Shown: piece by piece, positions 17,247-27,300 of the stretch
Layout: every line of letters starts with the position of its first letter
Numbering within the stretch: the stretch's first letter is position 1
From: UBA1402 sp964488495
GTDB taxonomy: Bacteria > Bacteroidota > Bacteroidia > Bacteroidales > UBA1402
Assembly (NCBI GenBank): GCA_964488495.1
Contig: CAZAUQ010000011.1
Span: 1 to 50,731, forward strand
Length of the DNA stretch: 50,731 nt
Reading direction: 5' to 3'
The notes under the pieces: model-generated
The model's input: the letters and a program-made list of their open reading frames with translations, nothing else
What the model was told of the DNA's origin: nothing
Database searches by the model: none
Translations under genes and position numbers: made by a program

Positions 17247-18791
17247 ATGAAGACCAATCATTCGAAATTATGGCCCTTGATAGCGTTATCCCTGCTGACG
17301 CTCATATCTTGCCAACAACAAGCCTGGTATGAGCACTTTGAAGATTCGGGAAAGGCCGGCTCTGAAAAGACGATGATGGAATACATCGAATCGGAACCAC
17401 AACTGGACCTGTTTTTACAAATGCTGGAGATTTCGGGTTACGATACGGTGTTGTCCGTTTCGCAGACTTATACGGTATGGGCTCCCAAAAATGAAGCTCT
17501 TTCGGCTGTTGATTTAAACGATACAACCACCGTTACCGAAATAGTCAGCAACCACATAGCCCGCTACGCCATAGGCACATCCTCCACCAGGAGCGATAAG
17601 GTGTTCATGTTTAGCAATAAACTGGTATCTTTTGTAGGAAACAACTTCGGTTTAACAAATCTGACCAACGCAAATATCAAAGTAACCAATGGACTCTTGC
17701 ATATAATCGACGGCTTCGTTCCCTATGTGCCGAATATATGGGAATACTCAAGCCGCATACCCGGCCTGGACTCCCTGTCAGCGTATTTCGTCAGCCAGAA
17801 TCAACGGGAGTTTAATCTGTTGGAAAGTAAACAAATAGGAGTCAATGCAGATAATCAGCCTATATACGATTCTTCTTTTTACGAAAGTAACCGATTTTTG
17901 ACCGAAGTGGCCAATCTGGACAACGAAGATGCTGTTTTTACGGTACTTTTTCCCAACAACGAAGCCTGGGAAAAGTCTTTTAATGTAATTAAAAATTATT
18001 ACAAGACTACTCCTGCAGATGGAGGTTGGACCAGACAAGAATCACTGGCCCGGAAAGCTTTGGTCAAAGACCTTGTTTACTTAGAGAATTTCAAAGAAGA
18101 GGGCTTTCCGGATACTCTCATATCTTCTTCGGGCTATATAATGGGCAGCGCTGCAGATATATTCCAGGGTGCTGCCAGCTACGATGCCAGCAACGGAGTG
18201 ATTTATGTAACAGACTCGCTCAGAATTCCCGCCACCAGTTCCTGGCATATTCCTTTCCTGGTTGAGGCAGAGAGCGAATCCTACGGCAGAACTTCTCTCA
18301 ATGCCAAGTTGTATAACCGAACCAGTGCAGGTACTTCGATACTGACTTCTATGGGCAGGTATCTGGAAGTGGAGGCTACGGGTACAACTATCTTGTCAAA
18401 AACGTATGTGGATTTTCCCATACCGGACGTTTTGTCGGCAAAATACGATATTTACTGCCTGTTTGTGCCCGAAAGTGTTGTAAATCGCATCAATCCAAAA
18501 CCCAATGTGGTTAATCTATATATGTCCTATCTTGGGCCGGACGGAAAGTTGAAAAACAATGTTTCGATCAGGAAAAATGTAGCGATCGATGCCAGTGATA
18601 CTACCTTCGTATATGTGACACAAATGGATTTCCCCTATTGCAGTGTGCTGGATCAGAATTCCGAAACAAGTGATATAAGCGACTTAACTGTCAAACTCAG
18701 GATTGAGAATGCGGTTACTGCCAGTCAGACGCGTTTATATACACGAACGATGCGCATCGATTGTATTATTTTTATACCGGTCGAAGACTAA
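17247..18791 (+). CDS. FAS1-domain lipoprotein with C-terminal beta-sandwich (shorter)
   Basis: 514 residues; lipobox L-I-S-C with C22. FAS1 unit 1 is at about 45-165 (Y-T-V-W-A-P-K-N-E-A-L, then N-G-L-L-H-I-I-D-G-F-V). FAS1 unit 2 is at about 170-325 (V-L-F-P-N-N-E-A-W, then N-G-V-I-Y-V-T-D-S-L). About 325-510 is a beta-rich module of unknown family, starting near H-I-P-F-L-V-E-A-E-S. The layout parallels the preceding gene, so the two probably arose by duplication and divergence. It lies between the two SusCD pairs, 23 nt before the second susC. A surface-exposed binding partner of one of the SusCD complexes is inferred; no enzymatic motif is seen. Confidence 0.8.
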   Translation: MKTNHSKLWPLIALSLLTLISCQQQAWYEHFEDSGKAGSEKTMMEYIESEPQLDLFLQMLEISGYDTVLSVSQTYTVWAPKNEALSAVDLNDTTTVTEIVSNHIARYAIGTSSTRSDKVFMFSNKLVSFVGNNFGLTNLTNANIKVTNGLLHIIDGFVPYVPNIWEYSSRIPGLDSLSAYFVSQNQREFNLLESKQIGVNADNQPIYDSSFYESNRFLTEVANLDNEDAVFTVLFPNNEAWEKSFNVIKNYYKTTPADGGWTRQESLARKALVKDLVYLENFKEEGFPDTLISSSGYIMGSAADIFQGAASYDASNGVIYVTDSLRIPATSSWHIPFLVEAESESYGRTSLNAKLYNRTSAGTSILTSMGRYLEVEATGTTILSKTYVDFPIPDVLSAKYDIYCLFVPESVVNRINPKPNVVNLYMSYLGPDGKLKNNVSIRKNVAIDASDTTFVYVTQMDFPYCSVLDQNSETSDISDLTVKLRIENAVTASQTRLYTRTMRIDCIIFIPVED

Positions 18792-18814
18792 ACCTATAAA
18801 AGCACGAATGTATT

Positions 18815-21800
18815 ATGAAAAGAAATAATAGCTACATCAGTCGGATCGTATTATCACTGGGTCTTTTATGGGTCACAGTAACTTTAGGTTCAGTAAAAGC
18901 TGCAGATAATGCTACAGAGAACAAGCTTTTTGTCAAAGGTCAGGTGCTTAGTCAGGCTACCGGCAGTCCGGTTTTCGGTGCCAGTGTCAGTGCCGGAAAG
19001 TCCTCTGTATTTACCAATGAAGAAGGGCGTTTTGAATTGATTATTCGAACAACCAACGATGTGTTGGTCGTTTCCGAGGATAATTTTATTGTTCGCGAAT
19101 ATCCTCTCAGAGGCAGGCAGGATGTTGTCATAGAGCTTTATCCCAGGGTGTTTGGTGAAAACTATAGAACCGTGGAGCTTCCGGGAGGAATAGTAAAAAG
19201 TTCGGAGATGATTTCTGCCGCCAGAACCGTTGATATAGGATTGAACCAGGCGGTTTCAGTGGATGAACTCTATCATTCTTCGTTGGGAGGCGACATACGT
19301 ACTATAAGTCGTTCCGGCTTACCCGGCATAGGCAGCCTGCTCTTTATCCGCGGTTTGAATTCACTGAATGCCAAGGCTCATCCCTTGTTGGTTGTGGACG
19401 GTGTAATATGGAACGATATTTCCGATGTTCAATCCATATTTGAAGGCTTTCAGTCCAATATTCTGATGAATATTGATGTGAACGACATTCAGAGCGTCAC
19501 CGTATTAAAAGACGGTACAGCTCTCTATGGAAGCAAGGCAGCCAACGGAGTTATCAACATCAAGACCAAACGAGGCCAGAGCGCGGTTACCAAAATTGAC
19601 CTACGCATCATGGCCGGTATGGTTGCCGAACCCGGAAAGCTTCCTATGATGAATGCAGACCAGTACCGGATCTACGCCAGTGAATTATTGCAAACAGCCG
19701 ATAAGTCTGTGTTGCAAAGTCCCAAATTTCTCGACTTCCTGATCGAAGATCCTGCCAATCCCATTTACAACACCTATCACAATGAGACAGACTGGTCGGA
19801 TGAGGTGTATCAGAGAGGCATCACACAGGGTTATAACATCAGCGTAAACGGTGGTGACCAACGAGCTCTTTATCATTTTTCTCTGGGCTATACCAGCAAT
19901 AAAGGTATTGTTAAAACGACCAGCATGGAGAGAATAAGTTCCAGGTTCAATGCCGATATCAACGTGCTTGACAATTTTACCATTGGCATGAACGTTGGTT
20001 TTTCCAATTTAACGCGCGGATCGATGGATGATGGAGTTAATTTCTATACTTCGCCTACTTATATGGCTTATGCCAAATCCCCTTTCTTAAGTCCTTATTC
20101 TTTTACTTCACTGGGCTACAAATCCAAGGATTATGCTGATGCAGATTTGTTTGGTATAGGTAATCCCTCCTCATTTATAGAAGGTTCTCAAAACAAATAC
20201 AAGGAGTATCGCTTTAATGTCGGTTTTATGCCGGTATATACCATCAATGAACATTGGTCTTTGAGTACACTCTTTGATTACAGCCTCAATAAATATCTTG
20301 AGGATTACTTCAGCCCCATGCATGGTTCTTATCCCCGTGAGCTCGAAGGATTTGGTTTGTCCGAAAATACCATTAAGAATCAGCTGATCCGCAACACCGG
20401 TATTTTTGACGATACCCGCTTAAATTACCGTTTACTCAAAAAGAATGTTGAACTCAAAGCCTTACTGGGCTGGCGTTATATGACCAATTATCTCGAAGCT
20501 GACTACATAGAGGCTCACAATTCAGGTACCGACAACAACACCACGGTGGGGAATTACGACTTCCTCCAGACACACGGCCTGAATAATCGCACAAAGTCAG
20601 TTTCGACTTATGCCAATGTTGATTTTACCTACCTGAACAGGTATTTTATCAATGCGGTGCTTTCGGTAGACGGCTCTTCGCGTTTTGGCAAGGAAACCAA
20701 AGGAGGCATTCATCTTTTTGGGCACAGCTTTGCTCTTTTCCCGGCTTTGAATGCGGCCTGGCTGATTTCGTCCGAATCATTCATGAAGGATGTCCGCTTT
20801 GTCGATTATCTTAAATTGCGTGCAGGTTATGATGTTACCGGCAACGACGGCATACAGGATTACGCTACCAAGGCTTATTTTGTTACCAGACGCTATATAG
20901 CTCAGGCCAATGGCGTAATTCTGAGTAATCTGGCTAACGAAAAACTGCAGTGGGAAACGACTCAAAGCCTGCATGCCGGATTGGATATGGCTTTGCTGAA
21001 CGAACGCTTGTTGCTGAATGTGGGCGTGTTCGATTCCAGTACAGATAATTTATTAACACTCAGAGGTCTGAATCAGATTGCAGGTGTCGATTATTACTGG
21101 AGCAACGAAGGTAAACTTTCGAACAGGGGCTTCGAAGTATCTGCAGAAGTTAAACTGGTCAATTCCAAAAATTTCCAATGGAGCTTGGGTGCCAGCATTG
21201 GCCATTATCGCAATTTAATTGAAGAGTTACCCGAAGACAGCTATACAACCTCTGCCTATGGTGGTGAAATCAGAACCGAGGTTGGACAGCCCGCCGGTGT
21301 TTTCTGGGGATATAAAACCAAGGGCGTTTATTCATCCGAAGCCGACGCTCTGGCCAATCCCATGGCCATAGTCAACGACAACGGTTCCCTGACTAGTTTC
21401 CAGGCCGGAGATGTGATCTTTGAAGATTTAAAACAGGACGGCATATTAGACGAAAACGATAAACAGATTATCGGAGATCCCAATCCCGATTTTTACGGCA
21501 ATTTTTCGACTAAACTCAGTTACAGGAAATGGACCCTGAATGCCTTGTTCACCTATTCTTACGGCAACGAGGTCTATAATTACCTGAGAAGCCAGCTGGA
21601 ATCGGGCAAGGACTTCAGCAACCAGACCAAAGCCATGTTGATGCGCTGGAAAGCCGACGATCTGAGTGCCACCCAGCCAAGAAGCGTATACGGCGATCCT
21701 ATGGGAAATGCTCGTTTTTCGGATCGCTGGATAGAAGACGGTTCGTTTTTACGACTCAAATCCGTTTCGCTTGCTTATGCTATTCCCATTGAGAATGAGT

Positions 21801-21973
21801 TTATCAAAGGCCTTGAATTCTCGCTCTCTGCCAACAACCTGTTTTTGTTCACCAATTACCTGGGTCTTGATCCCGAAAGTTCGGTCAGCGATAAGGTGCT
21901 GTTCCAGGGCATAGATAACGGCTTGATCCCTCAAACTCAAAGTTACTTTTTGGGAGTCAGGGTAAATCTCTAA
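18815..21973 (+). CDS. SusC/RagA-family TonB-dependent outer-membrane transporter (second)
   Basis: 1052 residues with a signal peptide (about 1-29, V-K-A/A-D-N). A short carboxypeptidase-regulatory-like domain spans about 38-112. The plug is at about 140-255, with L-L-F-I-R-G-L-N-S-L, H-P-L-L-V-V-D-G-V and V-T-V-L-K-D-G-T-A-L-Y-G-S-K-A-A-N-G-V. The barrel follows to the C-terminus G-V-R-V-N-L. It is clearly diverged from the first SusC (different plug sequence and strand lengths), so the two transporters are likely to take different ligands or different sizes of one glycan. The paired SusD begins 22 nt downstream. Confidence 0.94.
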   Translation: MKRNNSYISRIVLSLGLLWVTVTLGSVKAADNATENKLFVKGQVLSQATGSPVFGASVSAGKSSVFTNEEGRFELIIRTTNDVLVVSEDNFIVREYPLRGRQDVVIELYPRVFGENYRTVELPGGIVKSSEMISAARTVDIGLNQAVSVDELYHSSLGGDIRTISRSGLPGIGSLLFIRGLNSLNAKAHPLLVVDGVIWNDISDVQSIFEGFQSNILMNIDVNDIQSVTVLKDGTALYGSKAANGVINIKTKRGQSAVTKIDLRIMAGMVAEPGKLPMMNADQYRIYASELLQTADKSVLQSPKFLDFLIEDPANPIYNTYHNETDWSDEVYQRGITQGYNISVNGGDQRALYHFSLGYTSNKGIVKTTSMERISSRFNADINVLDNFTIGMNVGFSNLTRGSMDDGVNFYTSPTYMAYAKSPFLSPYSFTSLGYKSKDYADADLFGIGNPSSFIEGSQNKYKEYRFNVGFMPVYTINEHWSLSTLFDYSLNKYLEDYFSPMHGSYPRELEGFGLSENTIKNQLIRNTGIFDDTRLNYRLLKKNVELKALLGWRYMTNYLEADYIEAHNSGTDNNTTVGNYDFLQTHGLNNRTKSVSTYANVDFTYLNRYFINAVLSVDGSSRFGKETKGGIHLFGHSFALFPALNAAWLISSESFMKDVRFVDYLKLRAGYDVTGNDGIQDYATKAYFVTRRYIAQANGVILSNLANEKLQWETTQSLHAGLDMALLNERLLLNVGVFDSSTDNLLTLRGLNQIAGVDYYWSNEGKLSNRGFEVSAEVKLVNSKNFQWSLGASIGHYRNLIEELPEDSYTTSAYGGEIRTEVGQPAGVFWGYKTKGVYSSEADALANPMAIVNDNGSLTSFQAGDVIFEDLKQDGILDENDKQIIGDPNPDFYGNFSTKLSYRKWTLNALFTYSYGNEVYNYLRSQLESGKDFSNQTKAMLMRWKADDLSATQPRSVYGDPMGNARFSDRWIEDGSFLRLKSVSLAYAIPIENEFIKGLEFSLSANNLFLFTNYLGLDPESSVSDKVLFQGIDNGLIPQTQSYFLGVRVNL

Positions 21974-21995
21974 TTACTACTATCACTCATATAAT

Positions 21996-23717
21996 ATGAA
22001 AAGACAAATGAAAGCTTTCAAACAATTATGCCTGGGTGTGTTGTTGCTGATCTTGCCCTTTTTGGGCGGTTGCGATGCCATGTTGGATTCAGGTTCCGAA
22101 AGATACACGTTCGAAGAGGATGCCCGTTTGCAATCACTGCACGACACACTATATAATATAGTCGGCATTTTCTCGGAAATGCAAAAACTGGGCGATCGCT
22201 ATGTGTTGCTCGGAGAATTGCGTGCTGACCTGATGAAAGTGACGGACGAGGCTTCGATCGACATGAAAGAAATCTATTATTTCAACATGTCACCCGATAA
22301 TGCCTATGCGGAAATGAAAACCTATTATTCCATCATCAATCAGTGTAACTACATCATTCACTATGCCGATACTGCTTATACCGAAAAAAGCGATAAACCT
22401 CTGATGCGTATTTATGCCTCCGCCAAGTCCATAAGGGCCTGGACCTATATGCAACTGGTTTTAAACTACTGCAATGTGCGCTTTAGTGAACTGCCCATCC
22501 TTTCGGTCAAAGAGGCTGAACAAGATTTCCCTCTGATTGGTATAGATGCTCTTTTCAGTTATCTGATAGAGGATTTGCTGCCGCTCAAAGACATTCGCCT
22601 GATGGATCCCGGTGTTTTCGGGAATTATAATGCCTCGCGTTCTATTTTCCCCATCCCCTTGCTGCTGGGCGACCTTTATCTATGGAAAGGAGAATATGCA
22701 CAGGCGGCGGCCATGTATTATGAGTTGATTTTTGAAGAGAATCTGGTCGTTAATTCCAGTTACACCGTTGAATGGGGAGAAGAAAACAACGCCATCAGTA
22801 CGAATTCTCTTTCATCTGCTTGGTTTAATTGTCTTATGATGCAGAATCAGGAAGTGGTTTCAGCCTTGGGGGCTTACCCCAATTACGGACAGAGCTTTTC
22901 CCTGGATTCCCTCAGTACACAGGCAAAAATCATGCCTACACAGGTAGCTCTTGACAAATGGCTCAATGCGGTGTATTACCTGAACGCTTCTTCTACAAAG
23001 AAGGGGGATTTGCGCTTATACGACGTTGTTAATGGTAATTATCTCCTGGTTAAATTGGGAATGATTACTGTTGATGAAGAGGATGAATCTATACAGGAAT
23101 TGATAAAGCCCACCATACGAAAATTTTCGAGGATGGATGTATCCCAGTCGGAAGACGACCCCAGGCATTTGCCCTTGTATCGCAGTTCTCATGTGTATTT
23201 GCGTTACGCTGAAGCCATCAACCGCCTGGGCTATCCTCAACTGGCCTTTGCCGTTATGAAAAACGGCATGAAACTGGAAACCATGAACTTGCCTCATCTG
23301 GTGGCCGAAATGGCAAGCACAGACAGTGTCATACCTTCTTTTCTTTCCTTTTCTTATGCCTTTTTCGATAATAACGCCGGGACACGCATGAGAGGAAGTA
23401 AGAATGTAGACCAGGACTTTACTTATTTTATTATTCCCGATTCCATCACCCTGGTACAGCAAGGCTATGTCAATTACGGAACAGCACCCGTCAAACAAGA
23501 TACCATTGATTATGTAGAAGATATTCTACTGGAAGAAATGGCTATGGAACTGGCCTTCGAAGGCAATCGTTTTCATGACCTGATGCGCGTTGCTATAAGA
23601 AGAGGCGATAATGCCTATCTGGCCGACCGTGTGGCTGCCAAATACGAAGCCTCGGAGCAAGCAGCCATACATGATAAACTGATGCTTCAGGACAATTGGT
23701 TTATACCGCAGGAATGA
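21996..23717 (+). CDS. SusD/RagB-family nutrient-binding lipoprotein (second)
   Basis: 573 residues; lipobox L-G-G-C with C26. The SusD core signature A-K-S-I-R-A-W-T-Y-M-Q-L-V-L-N-Y is near residues 142-157, and the C-terminal E-M-A-M-E-L-A-F-E-G-N-R-F-H-D-L-M-R is near 511-528. It forms the lid of the second SusC. The stop codon overlaps the ATG of the following lipoprotein frame (ATGA at 23714-23717), so that gene was evidently translated by coupling before it was damaged. Confidence 0.94.
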   Translation: MKRQMKAFKQLCLGVLLLILPFLGGCDAMLDSGSERYTFEEDARLQSLHDTLYNIVGIFSEMQKLGDRYVLLGELRADLMKVTDEASIDMKEIYYFNMSPDNAYAEMKTYYSIINQCNYIIHYADTAYTEKSDKPLMRIYASAKSIRAWTYMQLVLNYCNVRFSELPILSVKEAEQDFPLIGIDALFSYLIEDLLPLKDIRLMDPGVFGNYNASRSIFPIPLLLGDLYLWKGEYAQAAAMYYELIFEENLVVNSSYTVEWGEENNAISTNSLSSAWFNCLMMQNQEVVSALGAYPNYGQSFSLDSLSTQAKIMPTQVALDKWLNAVYYLNASSTKKGDLRLYDVVNGNYLLVKLGMITVDEEDESIQELIKPTIRKFSRMDVSQSEDDPRHLPLYRSSHVYLRYAEAINRLGYPQLAFAVMKNGMKLETMNLPHLVAEMASTDSVIPSFLSFSYAFFDNNAGTRMRGSKNVDQDFTYFIIPDSITLVQQGYVNYGTAPVKQDTIDYVEDILLEEMAMELAFEGNRFHDLMRVAIRRGDNAYLADRVAAKYEASEQAAIHDKLMLQDNWFIPQE

Positions 23718-24260
23718 CGGTTTGCATTTATAGAGGAAAAAACACAGTATTAGTTTGCCTGTTGGCATCTATGCTGTTGTCGTGCAATACAACTCCCAAA
23801 GGAGTTGTATTGCACGACAACAGATAACTACAAGGCCCTGGCTTCATTAATGCATTACAAAGAATGGGGCGCTTACAATGTGCACGACCCGGCTTGTATC
23901 AAAGCCCGTAGAATCTCCAAAAAACAACTGACAGGAAAGTGGGAGATTATTCAGCTTAAAGAAAGTACCTGCAAAAGAGGGACCTATGCCGGCCAAATCC
24001 TTTGGGGCGAAAACAGGCTGGCCGAAGAAGAAGTGTGTGTTTCCAAAACCTATGTTTTTGAGGAAGACGGTCGCATAAATGGTTTTCTTGATGGCAGATG
24101 GTCGTATCAAAACAATTGTCTTAAGCTTGATCTTGGAGATATAAGTTCCCCGGAATTAATTGTGCACAGGGGACTGGATTGGGAAAACGGGTTTGAAACG
24201 TTGTTGTTTACTGGGTTAGACCGTAATGGGTATAGCATCTGGGGGAAAAAAATCTCTTGA
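23714..24260 (+). pseudogene. Broken lipoprotein, probable GH43 arabinanase remnant
   Basis: From the ATG at 23714, overlapping the susD stop, a frame encodes a clean lipoprotein signal (L-L-S-C, C24) but ends after 37 codons at TAA 23825-23827. The rest continues one frame over, to 24260. The switch lies in a perfect 23-bp palindrome (23774-23823). Removing the 28 nt 23794-23821, flanked by ACAAC on both sides, would rejoin the frames as L-L-S-C-N-T-T-D-N-Y-K-A-L-A and give 172 residues. The body has E-W-G-A-Y-N-V-H-D-P-A-C-I-K-A, like the first strand of GH43 arabinanases with the catalytic Asp. It then runs straight into L-T-G-K-W-E-I-I-Q-L ... L-L-F-T-G-L-D ... I-W-G-K-K, like the lipocalin-like C-terminal domain of such enzymes. 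The propeller of roughly 300 residues between them is absent. The GH43 assignment is from memory of family motifs, so it is moderate. As alternatives, it could be a small lipoprotein that never had a propeller, or both defects could be assembly errors. Confidence 0.6.
23774..23823. repeat. Perfect 23-bp palindrome with 4-nt loop
   Basis: The arms 23774-23796 and 23801-23823 are exact reverse complements around the loop CAAA. The 3' side has no T-run, so it is not a typical terminator. It sits precisely where the lipoprotein reading frame breaks. Confidence 0.9.
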
Positions 24261-24290
24261 GCCTTACTTAGGCTATTTCCCTTCTTTTTT
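24260..24290 (+). terminator. Weak possible terminator before the HTCS gene
   Basis: A 5-bp hairpin (AGCCT, loop TACTT, AGGCT at 24260-24274) is followed after a short spacer by a T-rich run with six Ts (24285-24290). The stem is short, so partial or no termination is likely. Confidence 0.3.
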
Positions 24291-24331
24291 GTATCATTGT
24301 TTCGATTTTCATTTTTTGAAGGGCGTTTTGA

Positions 24332-27300
24332 ATGAAAGAAAAGAAGAAATGCTTGTCAGGCCTGAGTCTGTTGGTTGTATTTTGCATAAGCTCTGTATGC
24401 TTGCAGGCGACCGATTATCATTTTAAAAGATTAACTTCCGACGAACAGTTATCCCAAAACTTCGTGGATGATATTTATAAAGACAGCAAGGGCTTTATGT
24501 GGTTCGCCACCTGGGGAGGCCTGGATCGCTACGACGGTTACTCAGTTACAAGCTACAATACCGAAAACACAAAACTAAAAAGCAATTTTTGTTTCTGTTT
24601 GGCCGAAGACAGCTTTGAGCGTCTCTGGGTAGGATCGGATCTGGGATTATCCTGTATTGATCTGAATACAGGCCAATCACTTAACTTGATTGAAGAGAAT
24701 TCGCAATACAGTGAAGTCCTTTCTCAATCGGTTTACGCACTGCATTGCGACTCACAATCCAAGCTCTGGGTGGCCGGTGATCACGGCCTGGCCTGCCTGG
24801 TGTTTGATGCACAGGGCAACATCGTGAATTTCTACAGCTTAAACATGTTGACAGTCCTTGCTTTGTGCGAAGATTATTATGGCCGTATCTGGCTGGCCAC
24901 TTCTTCGGGGAAGTTGCAATGTTTATCCAATAAAAATCCCGGCCAATTTGATTTTGAAAATATACCGGAATTGTTACAGCGCGAGACGTTTAATTTTATA
25001 CGCTGTATTTATGCCGACAGAATGGGCACTCTTTGGATTGGCAGCTCCCAGGGCTTGTTTTGTTACAATCCTCATACCAGTGTCTTGCAAGAATACACCT
25101 ATTCAGAAACTGTGCCCGGCTCTTTACCTCACAGTTTCGTTAACGATATTGTGCAAGACAATACAGGCAAAATCTGGGTGGCAACCCTGGGTGGTCTGGC
25201 TATGTGGAATCAGTCAACCGATAATTTTACACGCTTTCAGTCGGACGACTCGGACGAAAGTATAAACAACAATTTCTTAAACTCTCTTTTTGCAGACGAT
25301 CGCAACATTTTGTGGATAGGAACCGAAAAGGGCGGTGTCAACTGGATGTTTGAGAAACGAAAAATGATTCATGCCATCCGTCACCATCCTGCCGATCCCG
25401 GAAGTATCTATACCGGGCCTGTCAATTCCATACTCGAAGACAGCCAGGGTAATCTCTGGGTGGGCTTAGTCGAAGGAGGGCTGCATTTCAGAGCCAAAGG
25501 GCAGGAGTCTTTTAAGCATTACCTCCATACCAGCCGGCCGGGCAGCCTTACGCAAAATACTGTATCCAAAATTTATGAGGATTCCGATGCTCATATATGG
25601 CTGGGCACCTGGGGAGGGGGACTGAATCGCCTGCTTAAAGATGGTTCCGGTTTCGAATCATATGTGCCGGGAGATGAAAAAGGCAGTATTGCCAGCCTCT
25701 TTGTTTCTGACCTGGTCGAAGACAGCCTGCACAATGGTTTATGGGTGGGTATGAACAACGGTTTGCAATTTTTCGACAAACAGAGCGGGCAATTCCTGAA
25801 TGTATTCGTCGGTTCAGATATATCCTATCCGCCAAAAGAGGTGAATTTTTTAAAGATTGATTGTAAACAGCGCCTGTGGGTGGCCACCAACATCGGCTTG
25901 TATTGTTTTTACCTCAACTCTTTCGATATACCCGGAGTGCCTGCCAAATATGACTATTTCAGATATAGTTTGCACGATCCTACTTCGGGACAACTGGCCA
26001 AAATAATCAGTATTTACGAGGACGAAGATGTTTTATGGTTTGGCAGTAATGGGGAAGGTCTGTACAAAATGGAAGAATTGAGTACGGCAGACAGTCTGGA
26101 TTTAAAGAAAAAACCCGGCTGGAAAGGTCCGCATGTGTATAAGGCTGCAGAATCTTATTTTCGTTTTATTCATTACGATAAAAGACTGGGTTTTGCCGAC
26201 AATGTAATCTATACCATACTCGAAGATGACGACAATCGTTTGTGGATGAGTACCAATAATGGCTTAGTTCGCTTTGAGCCTCAATCTCTTGAGGTTGTCA
26301 ATTATTCCAAAGAAGACGGCTTACTCAGCAATCAATTTTATTGGATGGCCGGCTGTAAAGGCAGCGATGGGATACTTTATTTTGGTAATTTAAAGGGCTT
26401 GAATTATATAGAACCCGGGCGCTTCAAAAACAACGACTACATGCCCCGACCTGATTTGATCACTTTGCATATTCTCAACAATAAAATTGAGCCTGGTGTG
26501 GCTGTCCATAACAAAACGTATCTGGAAAAGCACCTATTCGCAAGCTCTGAATTGGTTATACCCAAAAAAGATAAATCTTTTTCGCTGGAATTCAGTGCCC
26601 TGGATTACGAGTTTCCTGAACGTATCCGTTATGCCTATTATCTGCAAGGTTTTGACGAACAATGGACCAGTGTGGGGCCGGAACGTCGTTATGTATACTA
26701 TACCAACCTTAAACAAGGCAGGTATGTTTTTATGCTGAGATGTTCCAACAGCGACGGAGTATGGTCGGATAAAATCACCAGCCTGCCTATTGTAATACGT
26801 CCTCCCTTTTATCAGAGTCTGATGTTCCGCATAGTGCTGTTCTTGGTGTTACTGGGATTGGCACTGTCTTTTTTTATGAGCAGGGAAAAAAGAATCAAAC
26901 GCAATCGGGCGGAACTGGAGGCAAAAGTTGAAGCCAGAACCATTGAACTTCAAGAAGCTTACCGACAGGTGGAAGCCCTGAACCAGGAGAAATTGTCGGT
27001 GTTTACCAACATAACACACGAATTTAAAACGCCCTTAAGTCTGATAATGGGGCCTATTAAAAGAATGCTCAGCCTGAGTAAGGATCCTCTGGTGCTGGAT
27101 CAGTTAAAGCTGGCTGAACGCAATGCTGAACGCTTGCTGATACTGGTCAATCAACTGATGGATTTTAGAAAAGTAGAAGAAAAAGCCTGTAGGTTGCACA
27201 AAACCAGGGGAAATTTACTAGAGTTGGTCCGCGAGGTCTTATTTCCTTTTGCCGATGCTGTAGAAAAACGTTTTATTCAGTGTTCGTTGATATCCAGTCT

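Noticed and set aside
23774..23823. Palindrome as a transcription terminator
   Set aside because: The stem is strong but no T-run follows on either strand, and it lies inside a coding region rather than after one.
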